Of a DNA stretch of 64,000 nucleotides, positions 34,322 through 45,943 are shown piece by piece. This DNA comes from Salaquimonas sp. (GTDB lineage Bacteria > Pseudomonadota > Alphaproteobacteria > Rhizobiales > Rhizobiaceae). Below the pieces are notes generated by a model. It did no database searches. It worked only from the letters and a program-made list of their open reading frames with translations, and was not told the DNA's origin. The stretch lies in the NCBI GenBank assembly GCA_022340185.1, contig JAJDOK010000032.1, positions 23,188 through 87,187 on the forward strand. Direction: 5' to 3'. Both the position numbers and the translations under genes were made by a program. How positions within the stretch are numbered: position 1 is the first letter of the stretch; each line of letters starts with the position of its first letter.

Positions 34322-35077
34322 TCACAGCCCGGCCTTCACGAGTTGTGAAATACCCTTACGGACCGCACAAAACACGTTGAGGTCGACCGGTCCCTCTATC
34401 CCGCCGATCCTGCCCCTGTGCGAGAACTGCCAGAACTGCCATTTCTCGCAGCGCTTCTGCGAGGGTTCATGGAAGATGTTCCGCAGCCACAGATGATGAC
34501 TCGGAAACATGCCGGGATTGCCTTCCATGTAATGCCTGTAGAATTCCCCGGTCACGTAGAAGACAGGCTTCTGGTGATGAACCGACTGGACCTCTGTAAC
34601 GAAGTCCCGCAATTCGGCAGCGAGGTTGGCGACTGACGGGATAGCGTCGCAATTTCCGCCGAATTCCAGATCGACGGCGAATGGCAAATTTGCCGGATCG
34701 CCCGGAACCGTCTCGAGAAAATTCCTGGCCTGGTCCTTTCCGGGACGACAGAACGTAAAGAAATGATAGGCGCCCGTGGCAATGCCAGCCTGCCTGGACT
34801 CCTTCCAGTTCTTTTGAAATCTGGCGTCCTTGAAGTCCCCGCCCTCGGTGGCCTTGATATAGGCGAAGCCGGCATACCCGCTCCGGGCGACCTTCGGCCA
34901 GTCTATTTCGCCCTGATGATGGCTGACATCGATGCCCTGTACCGGGAACCTGTCGCTCGAAGGAGTGTTGAAGCGGATCAGTCCGGCGTCGAAGGCAAGA
35001 TAGAAACCCCATCCAATTGCGAGCAGCAACGCAACCGATGCCGCGATCTTCGTGATGGTACCGTGTCGCCCCGCCAA
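34322..35077 (-). CDS. GH25-family lysozyme-like protein, membrane anchored
   Basis: VQGIDVSHHQGEIDWPKVARSGYAGFAYIKATEGGDFKDARFQKNW; PFAVDLEFGG. Confidence 0.9.
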   Translation of the reverse strand: MAGRHGTITKIAASVALLLAIGWGFYLAFDAGLIRFNTPSSDRFPVQGIDVSHHQGEIDWPKVARSGYAGFAYIKATEGGDFKDARFQKNWKESRQAGIATGAYHFFTFCRPGKDQARNFLETVPGDPANLPFAVDLEFGGNCDAIPSVANLAAELRDFVTEVQSVHHQKPVFYVTGEFYRHYMEGNPGMFPSHHLWLRNIFHEPSQKRCEKWQFWQFSHRGRIGGIEGPVDLNVFCAVRKGISQLVKAGL

Positions 35078-35219
35078 AGCCGCGATCCGTCAAATTTCAC
35101 ATCATCAGGAAAGCCGCCATAGAACCCAACTTGGTCATTCCTGTGAATGGGCGGGTTTCAGAACAATCCCTCGCGTGCAAAGCCTGAAACACCGTTTTTT
35201 TACCAGTCAGGCATGAAGC

Positions 35220-36248
35220 CTACACCACCTCCCGCGCCCGCCCCGTCGAGGCGCCGACAACAAGTTCGGCTTCCCACAATTCATGCACCGGCCCGCCTTC
35301 GGGATCATCGGCAAGCCCGATGATCAGTTCCGCGCAGCGCCGACCCGCATCCCGGATCGAGGATCGCGTCGCGGTGAAGATCGGTACCGACGCCATCTCC
35401 TGCAGGAAGGAAAGCCGGTCATCATGCGTCAGGACCGACACGTCCTTGCCCGGTTCCAGACCGGCATCCCGCAGGGCGCGCACCGTCCCGATCGCCTGCA
35501 GCACGCTTGAGGTCATGATCGCGCTCGGCGGCATATCACTGCCGAGCACCTGGCGCGCCCGGGCGTAGCCGTTCGGCTCCGTCATTTCGTCATGGAACAT
35601 CAGTTCGGGCGCCACCGTCATATCCCGCGCGCCATGCGCTTCCTCAAAACCCGTTCTGCGCCGCATCGCAAAGCTCATCTCGTCAAGTCCGTTCAACAGC
35701 GCAATGCGCCTGTGCCCGAGATCCATCAGGAACTCGGTTGCCCTGCGGAAACAGCGGCGGTTGTTGATGTCGAGCCAGGAATAGTCCTCGTCCGGATCGC
35801 TGGTCCTGCCGTGCACGATGAAGGGAACGCCGAGGTCGTGCAGCAAGGCGATACGTGGATCGTTCTGCTTCGGCCCATGCACGATCATGCCGTCCACCTT
35901 GCGCGAGGCAGCCAGCGCCCGGTAGGCGCGTTCCTGTTCAGCTTCCGGCACGACCGAGATCAGCATGTCATAGCCCTCGCGGGCATAGGTCTCGCCGGCA
36001 CCGGCGATGAAATCGGCGAAGTGCGGGTCGATCATCATGTGGTGGCCAAGCGGCACGACATGGCCGATCGACATCGACTTGCCCGTCGCCAGCCCTTTGG
36101 CCGAGGAACTCGGCTGATAGGCCGACGCACGCGCAGCCTCGATTACCCGCTTGCGGGTCGCTTCACTGACTTCCGGATAGCCGTTCAGCGCCCTGCTCAC
36201 CGTGGTCGGCGACAGGCTGAGCGCGTCGGCAAGCTCCTTCAGTTTCAT
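35220..36248 (-). CDS. LacI family regulator of the alpha-glucoside operon (AglR-like)
   Basis: MKLKELADALSLSPTTVSRALNGYPEVSEATRKRVIEAARASAYQPS; divergent from aglE. Confidence 0.92.
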   Translation of the reverse strand: MKLKELADALSLSPTTVSRALNGYPEVSEATRKRVIEAARASAYQPSSSAKGLATGKSMSIGHVVPLGHHMMIDPHFADFIAGAGETYAREGYDMLISVVPEAEQERAYRALAASRKVDGMIVHGPKQNDPRIALLHDLGVPFIVHGRTSDPDEDYSWLDINNRRCFRRATEFLMDLGHRRIALLNGLDEMSFAMRRRTGFEEAHGARDMTVAPELMFHDEMTEPNGYARARQVLGSDMPPSAIMTSSVLQAIGTVRALRDAGLEPGKDVSVLTHDDRLSFLQEMASVPIFTATRSSIRDAGRRCAELIIGLADDPEGGPVHELWEAELVVGASTGRAREVV

Positions 36249-36501
36249 CGCAACGGCATCCTCCCCGCATTCAAAACGCTTTGGATTTTGCTGCTTTTTT
36301 GGGCTTCGTCAAGGTTTTCGGCACAAGAGTCGAGCGGACAAGCGGTACTCGGGCTAACGGGTACGTTTATGCGTGGGCTGTTTGATTACTCAATAAATGG
36401 CAGTAAATATTACCTTTCTTCCAAAATCATGTCAGCGACCGCACAAGGTCACTCATACCCGCTTGACTCCGGCAGGTCGGCCGGTGCACAGTCACCTCCA
36501 G

Positions 36502-36515
36502 CCAAAGCGCTTTGG
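36502..36515. promoter_or_regulatory. Candidate LacI-type operator
   Basis: Perfect 14-bp palindrome CCAAAGCGCTTTGG; related half-site CAAAACGCTTTGG at 36272-36284. Confidence 0.65.
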
Positions 36516-36696
36516 ATTCTTGCGCATCGTGCAGGTGGAGGGGTTTTGTAAGTGGCATTTTGCGCCTTATCATGGTGAGGCGCATATCCCTGGAGGGGCC
36601 GGCATCGATCCTGAAACCATCGATCCTGAACCGTCTCGCCGGGCATTCAAAAGGAGACTTCAAGGACTTCGCTAAATTCCAGGAGGAGGAAACATC

Positions 36697-38061
36697 ATGA
36701 AATCCATGCTATTGGCCAGCGCCTTGGTGCTCGCCCTGACATTTTTTGCCGGCTCCGCCAGTGCCGCGGATTTGAAATTCCCGATTGGCGAAGGTGCCTT
36801 CAATTGGGACAGCTACAACAAATACGCCGCTTCCCATGATCTGAAGGGCGAGCAGGTGACTGTGTTCGGCCCATGGCTCGGACCGGACCAGGAAGCGGTC
36901 GAGTCAGTGCTCGCCTATTTTGCCGAGGCCACCGGCGCCGATGTCCGCTACACGGGTTCCGACTCTTTCGAACAGCAGATCGTGGTGGATGCTGAGGCTG
37001 GTTCCGCGCCTAACATTGCTGTTTTCCCGCAGCCGGGTCTCGCTTGCGACATGGCCAAGCGTGGCTTCCTCACCCCGCTTGGCGATGATGCTGCCAGCTG
37101 GATGAAGGCCAATTACGCCGCAGGACAATCCTGGGTCGACCTCGGATCCTGTGCAGGAAAGGACGGCGCCAAGGCGTTCTACGCATTCCCCTACAAGGCC
37201 GACGTCAAATCGCTGGTCTGGTACGTGCCGGAGAACTTCGATGATGCCGGCTACGAGGTTCCCCAGACCATGGAAGAGTTGAAGGCGCTGACCGAGAAAA
37301 TCGTCGCCGACGGCGGCACGCCGTGGTGCATCGGTCTGGGTTCGGGTGCGGCAACCGGCTGGCCTGCCACCGACTGGGTCGAGGACATGATGCTCCGCAC
37401 CCAGCCGCCGGAAGTCTACGACCAGTGGGTCAAGAACGAGATTCCATTCAATGACCCCAGGGTCATCGCCGCCATCGACGAGTTCGGCTGGTTCGCCCGT
37501 AACGACAAGTTTGTCGCCGGCGGCGCCGGTTCTGTCGCCTCGACGGATTTCCGTGATTCACCCAAGGGCCTCTTCACCTCGCCGCCGCAATGCTACATGC
37601 ACCGTCAGGCTTCCTTCATCCCCGCCTTCTTCCCAGAGGGCACGGAAGTTGGTGTCGATGCGGATTTCTTTTACTTCCCGGCCTATGCTGACAAGGATCT
37701 CGGTAAGCCGGTGCTGGGCGCCGGCACGCTGTTCGCCATCACCAAGGATAGCCCCGGTGCGCACGCCCTGATCGAGTTCCTCGAAACGCCGATCGCACAC
37801 GAGGTGTGGATGGCCCAGGAAGGCGGTGGTTTCCTGACGCCCTATACCGGCGTCAACACCGACGTCTATGTGACCGACGTTCGCAAATCGCTTGGCGACA
37901 TTCTGCTCAACGCAACGACCTTCCGCTTCGATGGATCCGACCTGATGCCGGGTGCCATCGGTGCCGGATCGTTCTGGACCGGCATGGTCGACTACACAGG
38001 TGGTAAGTCCGCCAAGGACGTCGCCGACGCGATCCAGAAATCGTGGGACGCGATCAAGTAG
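36697..38061 (+). CDS. aglE: Alpha-glucoside ABC transporter substrate-binding protein
   Basis: Signal peptide; extracellular solute-binding family 1; synteny with aglFGAK. Confidence 0.92.
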   Translation: MKSMLLASALVLALTFFAGSASAADLKFPIGEGAFNWDSYNKYAASHDLKGEQVTVFGPWLGPDQEAVESVLAYFAEATGADVRYTGSDSFEQQIVVDAEAGSAPNIAVFPQPGLACDMAKRGFLTPLGDDAASWMKANYAAGQSWVDLGSCAGKDGAKAFYAFPYKADVKSLVWYVPENFDDAGYEVPQTMEELKALTEKIVADGGTPWCIGLGSGAATGWPATDWVEDMMLRTQPPEVYDQWVKNEIPFNDPRVIAAIDEFGWFARNDKFVAGGAGSVASTDFRDSPKGLFTSPPQCYMHRQASFIPAFFPEGTEVGVDADFFYFPAYADKDLGKPVLGAGTLFAITKDSPGAHALIEFLETPIAHEVWMAQEGGGFLTPYTGVNTDVYVTDVRKSLGDILLNATTFRFDGSDLMPGAIGAGSFWTGMVDYTGGKSAKDVADAIQKSWDAIK

Positions 38062-38162
38062 GCATCATGGCCAGCACAATGCTGGCTGGTTGACATGCGA
38101 ATACGTCCGGGGCCGGTTGGTCCCGGACGTTCCAGCGGACGCGGCGGTTTCGGGAGGGCGCC

Positions 38163-39404
38163 ATGAATCCAGCGTTACAGGGATTGATCACGATCGTCAT
38201 CGGGGTCGGCGGTTGTCTTGCCTATTTCTATCTGTCCAACCAGTTCCTCGATCGTGTTCTGTTTCCGGGCACGGGCGAACATGCCGGACGCAACATCAAC
38301 CGGGCCAATCAGATCAGGCCATGGCTGTTCTTGTTCCCGGCGATCTTCGCACTGACGCTTTATCTCGCCTATCCCGTCGTCGAAACACTTCGGCTGTCGC
38401 TCACCGACCGTAATGCCGGCGGCGCCTTTGTCGGCCTCGCCAACTACCGCCAGATGATGGATGAGCCGAAATTCTGGGAAGCGATGAAGAACAACATGTT
38501 GTGGCTGATCGTGGTGCCTGCCGCGGCAACCGCCTTCGGCCTGCTCGCCGCCCAGCTCACCGACCGCATCAAATGGGGCAACATCGCCAAGTCGCTGATC
38601 TTCATGCCGATGGCGATCTCCTTCGTCGGCGCCTCGGTCATCTTCAAGCTCGTCTACGACACCCGCGCCGCTGACCAGGACCAGATCGGCGTCCTCAACG
38701 CGCTGTGGCTGACATTCGATGGCGAGACGAGCTCGTTGATTTTCCTGCGGCTCGTCCCCGCGATCATCGTTCTCGCCTTCGGCGCGTTCATGGCCTACGG
38801 AATCTACCTGACGCTCAGGCCCTTGATCTGGGGCGAAGCCGAGCGTGGCGGCGGCTCCTGGTGGACCGTCCCGCTTCGCGCAGCAGTCGCGATCGGCGCG
38901 GCCTGGCTGTTGTGGCTGTCACTGAAATCGATCTTCAACCTGTTCACCGTGACACTTCCCTACGGCGAACCGCAGACATGGCTGACCGTACCCTTCTGGA
39001 ACAATTTCTTCCTGATGGTGGTGCTGATCTGGATCCAGACCGGCTTTGCCATGGTCATCCTGTCGGCCGCGCTGCGCGGCATCCCCGAGGAGACCATCGA
39101 AGCCGCCATCATCGACGGCGCGAGTCCCTTCGACATCTTCTTCAAGATCAAGGTGCCGCAGATCATGAGCACCATCGTCGTGGTGTGGACGACGATCACG
39201 CTGGTCGTCCTGAAGGTCTTCGACATCGTCTATGCGATGACCAACGGCCAATGGGAGACCCAGGTGCTCGCCAACTACATGTACGACAAGCTGTTCCGCG
39301 CCAATGACTGGGGCGTCGGTTCGGCCAGCGCCATCATCATCATGCTGCTGGTGACCCCCATCCTGATCTGGAACGTCTACACCACCCGCAAGGAAATGCG
39401 CTGA
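38163..39404 (+). CDS. aglF: Alpha-glucoside ABC transporter permease
   Basis: Multi-TM, EETIEAAIIDGASPFDIFFKIKVPQ EAA-type loop. Confidence 0.93.
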   Translation: MNPALQGLITIVIGVGGCLAYFYLSNQFLDRVLFPGTGEHAGRNINRANQIRPWLFLFPAIFALTLYLAYPVVETLRLSLTDRNAGGAFVGLANYRQMMDEPKFWEAMKNNMLWLIVVPAAATAFGLLAAQLTDRIKWGNIAKSLIFMPMAISFVGASVIFKLVYDTRAADQDQIGVLNALWLTFDGETSSLIFLRLVPAIIVLAFGAFMAYGIYLTLRPLIWGEAERGGGSWWTVPLRAAVAIGAAWLLWLSLKSIFNLFTVTLPYGEPQTWLTVPFWNNFFLMVVLIWIQTGFAMVILSAALRGIPEETIEAAIIDGASPFDIFFKIKVPQIMSTIVVVWTTITLVVLKVFDIVYAMTNGQWETQVLANYMYDKLFRANDWGVGSASAIIIMLLVTPILIWNVYTTRKEMR

Positions 39405-39429
39405 CAAGGCGCCGAGGAGGCCTGAGCCC

Positions 39430-40584
39430 ATGTCTTCCATCGCAGGCAGCAAATCCGGCCTCACCTGGGCCGTGCATATCTCGGTACTGCTACTGGTCCT
39501 CCTGTGGCTGTTCCCGACCATCGGACTGCTGATCTCCTCGTTCCGCACGTCCGACCAGATCGCAACCAGCGGCTGGTGGGACGCCCTGTTCACCCAGGAA
39601 CAGAACATGGTGCTGCGCGCCAAGCCGCCCAAGGCGCAGAATCAGGAAGGCGCGACCTGGGTCATCTCCGGCAACATCTTCGCCGACAACGACGAAAGCC
39701 CCGCAACGATCTCGGTCTGGGGCACTTCTTCACGGGAGATCTCCAAATACACGCCTGGTGAGACTGCCGATCTGGGCGACAAGGGCAAGCTCACTGTCGA
39801 GGCCAATGGCGACTACCGTCTGGAAAACACCACCGAATTTTCCGGCAAGCGCGGCGGTCGTGTTTTCGTAACCGCCACGGCGCCGCCGAAATTCACGCTT
39901 GATAACTACCGCACGGTACTGTTCAGCGGCTCAACCACCGATTCCATGGCCAAGGCCTTCTTCAACACGCTGACCGTGACGATACCGGCCACCATCATCC
40001 CGATCGTGATCGCCGCCTTTGCCGCCTATGCGCTCGCCTGGATGCGGTTTCCCGGCCGCGCCTTGCTGATCGCCGCGGTCGTCGGCCTGCTGGTGGTGCC
40101 GCTGCAACTGGCGCTGATCCCGCTTCTGCGCCTGCACCTGGCCATCGGCATCGGCAAGGGCTATCTCGGCGTCTGGCTGGCGCATACCGGTTTCGGCTTG
40201 CCGCTCGCCATCTATCTGCTGCGCAACTACATGGTCGGCCTGCCCCGCGACATCATCGAGAACGCCAAGGTGGACGGAGCGACGGATTTCCAGATCTTCA
40301 CAAGGATCATCCTCCCTCTGTCGTTCCCCGCCTTGGCGTCCTTCGCTATCTTCCAGTTCCTGTGGACCTGGAACGACCTTCTGGTCGCCAAGGTCTTCCT
40401 GATCGACGCAACCGGCGAGACGACGGTCATGACCAACCAGATCGTCGAACTGCTCGGCACCAGAGGCGGCAATTGGGAAATCCTTGCCACCGCCGCCTTC
40501 GTATCGATCGCGGTTCCGCTCGCGGTATTCTTCGCGATGCAGCGTTACCTCGTGCGCGGCCTGCTGGCCGGTTCGGTAAAATAG
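39430..40584 (+). CDS. aglG: Alpha-glucoside ABC transporter permease
   Basis: Multi-TM, RDIIENAKVDGATDFQIFTRIILP. Confidence 0.93.
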   Translation: MSSIAGSKSGLTWAVHISVLLLVLLWLFPTIGLLISSFRTSDQIATSGWWDALFTQEQNMVLRAKPPKAQNQEGATWVISGNIFADNDESPATISVWGTSSREISKYTPGETADLGDKGKLTVEANGDYRLENTTEFSGKRGGRVFVTATAPPKFTLDNYRTVLFSGSTTDSMAKAFFNTLTVTIPATIIPIVIAAFAAYALAWMRFPGRALLIAAVVGLLVVPLQLALIPLLRLHLAIGIGKGYLGVWLAHTGFGLPLAIYLLRNYMVGLPRDIIENAKVDGATDFQIFTRIILPLSFPALASFAIFQFLWTWNDLLVAKVFLIDATGETTVMTNQIVELLGTRGGNWEILATAAFVSIAVPLAVFFAMQRYLVRGLLAGSVK

Positions 40585-40599
40585 AGGGACAGGGCGAAG

Positions 40600-42285
40600 A
40601 TGAACGTCCTCCACGACATCCCCGCGGAACTCACCCCCGGCGCGGTCACCCAACATGGCGAGGATCCCGACTGGTGGCGCGGCGCGGTGATCTACCAGAT
40701 CTATCCGCGCTCCTTCCAGGATTCCAACGGCGACGGCATCGGCGATTTGCGCGGCATCACCCAGCGCTTGCCCTATGTCGCCTCGCTTGGCGTCGATGCG
40801 ATCTGGATATCGCCGTTCTTTACCTCGCCCATGCTCGATTTCGGCTACGACGTCTCCGACTACAAGGATGTCGATCCGATGTTCGGCACGCTGGCCGATT
40901 TCGACGCAATGACCGCCGAGGCACACCGCCTGGGGCTGAAGGTGATAATCGATCTGGTGATCTCCCACACTTCCGACCAGCATCCCTGGTTCGTCGAAAG
41001 CCGCCAGAACCAGACCAATCCGCGCGCCGAATGGTATGTCTGGGCCGATGCCAAGCCTGACGGCACGCCACCCAACAACTGGCTGTCGATCTTCGGCGGT
41101 TCAGCCTGGGAGTGGGATACCAGCCGCTGCCAATATTATCTGCATAATTTCCTCACCAGCCAGCCCGATCTCAACTTCCACAACGAGGAAGTTCAGGCAG
41201 CGCTGCTCGATGCAGCGCGCTTCTGGCTCGACCGCGGCGTCGACGGTTTCCGCCTCGACACCATCAACTTCTACTTCCATTCGATCAGCCTCAAGGACAA
41301 TCCGCCCCTGAACCCGGAAAAGCGCAACGCCTCGATCGCCCCCGCCGTCAACCCCTACAATCACCAGAGCCATCTCTACGACAAGAGCCAGCCGGAGAAC
41401 CTCGATTTCCTGCGCCGTTTCCGCGCCCTGCTCGACGAATATCCGGCAGCGACCACGGTCGGCGAAGTGGGCGACGCCGAACGCAGCCTTCAGATCGTCG
41501 CCGAGTACACGTCTGGTGGCGACAAGGTGCACATGTGCTATTCCTTCGATTTCCTGTCGCCCGAGCGCCTGACGCCAAGGCGCGTGCGCCAGATCATCGA
41601 AACCTTCGAGAGCGAGGCGCCGGACGGCTGGGCCTGCTGGGCCTTTTCCAACCACGATGTCGTGCGCCACGCCTCGCGCTGGGCAGACCAGGTCAGCGAC
41701 CGTGATTCCTTTCTCAGGATGACGGCCAGCCTGATCCTGTCGCTGCGTGGTTCGGTTTGCCTCTATCAGGGCGAGGAACTCGGTCTGACCGAGGCCGTGC
41801 TCGATTTTGCGAGCCTGCGCGACCCTTACGGCATACGGTTCTGGCCGACCTTCAAGGGCCGCGACGGCTGTCGCACGCCCATGGTCTGGGACCACGGCAA
41901 TACCTATGGCGGCTTTTCGACCGACAAGCCCTGGCTGCCGGTACCGCCGGAGCACATGCATCTGTCGGTCGCCGACCAGGAAGGCCATTCCCAGTCGCTG
42001 CTCGAACACTACCGCCAGATGCTGGCCTTTCGCGCCGGCCATGACGAACTGGTCAAGGGCGATATCGTCTTTGTCGCGGATCAGGGGACGGTCCTTGTAT
42101 TCGACCGTGTGTTGGACGCCAGCACAATGCGTGTCGCGATCAATTTCGGCGAGACTCCGGCGACAATCGGGATCGACACGAAAGGTTTCGCACCGGTGCA
42201 GGCTCCCGGGCCGCACGGCCAGGCGCGGGACGGCGAGTTGAGCCTGCCGCCTTATGGAAGCTGGTTCGCGTTACGCCAGGATTAG
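40600..42285 (+). CDS. aglA: GH13 alpha-glucosidase
   Basis: WWRGAVIYQIYPRSFQDSNGDGIGDLRGI; DGFRLDTINFYFHS; GEVGDAERS; FSNHDVVR. Confidence 0.95.
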   Translation: MNVLHDIPAELTPGAVTQHGEDPDWWRGAVIYQIYPRSFQDSNGDGIGDLRGITQRLPYVASLGVDAIWISPFFTSPMLDFGYDVSDYKDVDPMFGTLADFDAMTAEAHRLGLKVIIDLVISHTSDQHPWFVESRQNQTNPRAEWYVWADAKPDGTPPNNWLSIFGGSAWEWDTSRCQYYLHNFLTSQPDLNFHNEEVQAALLDAARFWLDRGVDGFRLDTINFYFHSISLKDNPPLNPEKRNASIAPAVNPYNHQSHLYDKSQPENLDFLRRFRALLDEYPAATTVGEVGDAERSLQIVAEYTSGGDKVHMCYSFDFLSPERLTPRRVRQIIETFESEAPDGWACWAFSNHDVVRHASRWADQVSDRDSFLRMTASLILSLRGSVCLYQGEELGLTEAVLDFASLRDPYGIRFWPTFKGRDGCRTPMVWDHGNTYGGFSTDKPWLPVPPEHMHLSVADQEGHSQSLLEHYRQMLAFRAGHDELVKGDIVFVADQGTVLVFDRVLDASTMRVAINFGETPATIGIDTKGFAPVQAPGPHGQARDGELSLPPYGSWFALRQD

Positions 42286-42346
42286 CCGCAGGAACGAGAA
42301 GGAAGCGCGCGGAGGAGAAAGCGCGTTTCGCAAGGGAGGAATTGAA

Positions 42347-43438
<1,092 letters not shown>

Positions 43439-43590
43439 AACATGACAGGCTTGAGTGGGATCGTTCCGCCGCGGGGGTTTTGCGTTTAGGTCAAGGAAGG
43501 TGGCAACGCGCAGACTTGCGTCCCCCGCTCGCCGGAATGCTGAGGCGTCTACTGCGCATTTGCTGCAAAATTGCTGCATCCTTGTTGCGC

Positions 43591-44823
43591 CTATGCTGCA
43601 GGCATGCCGCGTTGATATTGCGATGCAGCAACAATGCGCCTGAACAGGATAAACAGCGCGCCGAGCGAGATCGCGGCGCTTGCAACAAGCAGAGCTATCG
43701 CAGCTCTCTGACCCCATGTCTCGGCAATCCACGCAAACCCGAATGGCGCCGTTGCCGACAGGATCAGCCGTAGCGAATTGAGCTTTCCGGTGATCCGCCC
43801 GTAGCCGACCGGTCCGAACAGGAAAAGCGGTACGGCACCGCGCACGATATAGGTCAATCCCTGGCCGGCGCCATAGCACACCGCAAATGCGATCGCCGCC
43901 TTTGCCGACAGCCCGGCGAACAGCAGAAAGGCGAGACCGGCCGTCAGCAGTCCGGTCGAGGCGAGCCCGGTCGTCATTGGCGTGCGCCGTGCTCCGAACC
44001 CCATTTCCACCACCCTCGCGCTTACCTGGAAGGGTCCCACCAGCGCGCCGATCGCCGCCGCGGCACTGATGCTGTAGCCAAGACCGTTCAGGATTTCCGG
44101 CAGGTGCAGTTGCGTCGCGGTGATCGCCACCGCCCCGCCGCAAAAGCAGATACCGAGCAATACCATCGTGCCCGGCGGCACCGGCCCGCGCAGGCGAGTG
44201 CCCTGATCCGCCGCTGCTCCGACATCAGCGGCCGCGTGAACGGGAACACCGCGCGGCAGCACAAGCCAGTGGATCGGCGCGCAGATCGCAAATTGCATCG
44301 CACCAAGCACGAAATAGACCTCACGCCAGTCGAGATATTTAAGCAGGAAGACGACCAGTGGCCAGAAGATTGTCTGGGCGAAGCCGGCAACGAGCGTGAT
44401 CTGGGTAATGCCCAGCCTCGCCCTTTCGCCGGCCACCTGTGTCATCGCCACAAAAGCCGCCTCGTAAAAGACGAGCGCCGAAACCAGCGTGACCAGCAGC
44501 GAGGCAGCAGTGAAAGAGACCCTGCCCTGTGTCAGGCCGACGCTGATCAGGGCAAGGCCAGCCAGTAGCGAACCGATTGTCATCGGCCGGCGCGCACCGA
44601 CCCGGTCAAGGAGATTTCCCACCGCTGGTGCAACCAGTCCGCTTGCGAGCAGGCCCACCGAGAACACCGCGAAGACAAAGGACCGGCTCCAGCCGAAAGC
44701 CGTGACGAATTGGTCCGCCAGGATCGAGAAGGAGTAGAACATCGAGCCATAGCCGACCGTCATGGTGATCGCCAGGCCGCCGACAGGTGCTGCCGTGCCG
44801 GGTACGAAAATCCTGTTCAGCAA
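43591..44823 (-). CDS. MFS transporter
   Basis: About 12 TM segments; LLDRVGARRPMTIGSLLAG. Confidence 0.9.
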   Translation of the reverse strand: MLNRIFVPGTAAPVGGLAITMTVGYGSMFYSFSILADQFVTAFGWSRSFVFAVFSVGLLASGLVAPAVGNLLDRVGARRPMTIGSLLAGLALISVGLTQGRVSFTAASLLVTLVSALVFYEAAFVAMTQVAGERARLGITQITLVAGFAQTIFWPLVVFLLKYLDWREVYFVLGAMQFAICAPIHWLVLPRGVPVHAAADVGAAADQGTRLRGPVPPGTMVLLGICFCGGAVAITATQLHLPEILNGLGYSISAAAAIGALVGPFQVSARVVEMGFGARRTPMTTGLASTGLLTAGLAFLLFAGLSAKAAIAFAVCYGAGQGLTYIVRGAVPLFLFGPVGYGRITGKLNSLRLILSATAPFGFAWIAETWGQRAAIALLVASAAISLGALFILFRRIVAASQYQRGMPAA

Positions 44824-44832
44824 GGCAGGGCT

Positions 44833-45843
44833 CTATTCCATCGAGAACCGGTAGCGCGTTTCATGACGATAGGTCTCGCCCGGCCGAAGCAGCGCACTGG
44901 GAAAATCCGGCCGGTTCGGCGCATCGGGCCATGTCTGTGGTTCGAGGCACATCCCCGCCCATTGTTCATAGGTTTTGCCGTGAAGCCCCGGCGCGGTGTC
45001 GCTGACGAATTCACCGGCATAGAATTGCAGGCCGGGCTCGGTTGTTGCCAGCGTCATGGTGACCCCGGATTTCGCGCTCCTCACCTTCGCCACTTCGCGC
45101 AAGCCGGTGCGCACGCCCGACAGGCAATAATTGTGGTCGTACAGCGCCTGCATTCCGCCAACTTTCCGGCGCAGCGCGCGCGGCGTACGGAAATCGAGAT
45201 CGGTTCCTTCCACCGAGGCGATCTCACCGGTCGGTATAGCTTCATCGTCGACCGGCAGGTAATGGCCGGCGCCGATCTGCATCTCGTGATCGAGGACCGT
45301 CTCCGAACCGTCGAGATTGAAATAGCCGTGATGGGAAAGATTGACGACGGTCGCCTTGTCGGTCGTCGCCCGCATGGAAAGCGCCAGCACGCCGTCGCCG
45401 GTGAGCGCGAAGGTGACAGACAATTCGCAATTGCCCGGAAAGCCCATCTTGCCGTCGCGGTCTGCCAGCGTCAGCGTGGTGCGGTCGGGACCGTGCCCGG
45501 CAATGGTCCAGTTGCGGTGATACGTTCCGCATGCCCCGCCATGCAGCAAATGCTTGCCGAGGAAATTGCGGTCGGTCTGATAGGTCTCGCCATTGATGGA
45601 AAAGCGGCCGCCGGCGATACGGTTGGCGTAACGTCCGACGATCGCGCCAAAGAACAGCCCGTGGTCCGGATAGGGGTCGAAGGTCGGGAAACCCAGCACC
45701 AGCGGCGGTGGATGGCCTTCCAGGCGCAGATCCTGCACCGTCGCGCCGAAGCTCAGGACGGAGGCTGTCAGTCCGCCGCCGCGGATCGTGACCCGTTCCA
45801 CCCTCTCGCCATCGCGCAGAGTTCCAAAGGTTTCGATTGCCAA
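44833..45843 (-). CDS. Aldose 1-epimerase
   Basis: GFPTFDPYPDHGLFFGAIVGRYANRIAGGRFSINGETYQ; VNLSHHGYFNLDG; a TTG start near 45843 avoids overlap with the RidA gene. Confidence 0.88.
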   Translation of the reverse strand: MAIETFGTLRDGERVERVTIRGGGLTASVLSFGATVQDLRLEGHPPPLVLGFPTFDPYPDHGLFFGAIVGRYANRIAGGRFSINGETYQTDRNFLGKHLLHGGACGTYHRNWTIAGHGPDRTTLTLADRDGKMGFPGNCELSVTFALTGDGVLALSMRATTDKATVVNLSHHGYFNLDGSETVLDHEMQIGAGHYLPVDDEAIPTGEIASVEGTDLDFRTPRALRRKVGGMQALYDHNYCLSGVRTGLREVAKVRSAKSGVTMTLATTEPGLQFYAGEFVSDTAPGLHGKTYEQWAGMCLEPQTWPDAPNRPDFPSALLRPGETYRHETRYRFSME

Positions 45844-45943
45844 ATCGCTCGGCCTCCCCCGATCCGGCCAAAACACCGAAAAAAGAGGTCTATATGGTTT
45901 GGCCAGTCGAAGGCAATCGTCAAGCCCCGCCTCGCGCCCTTCT

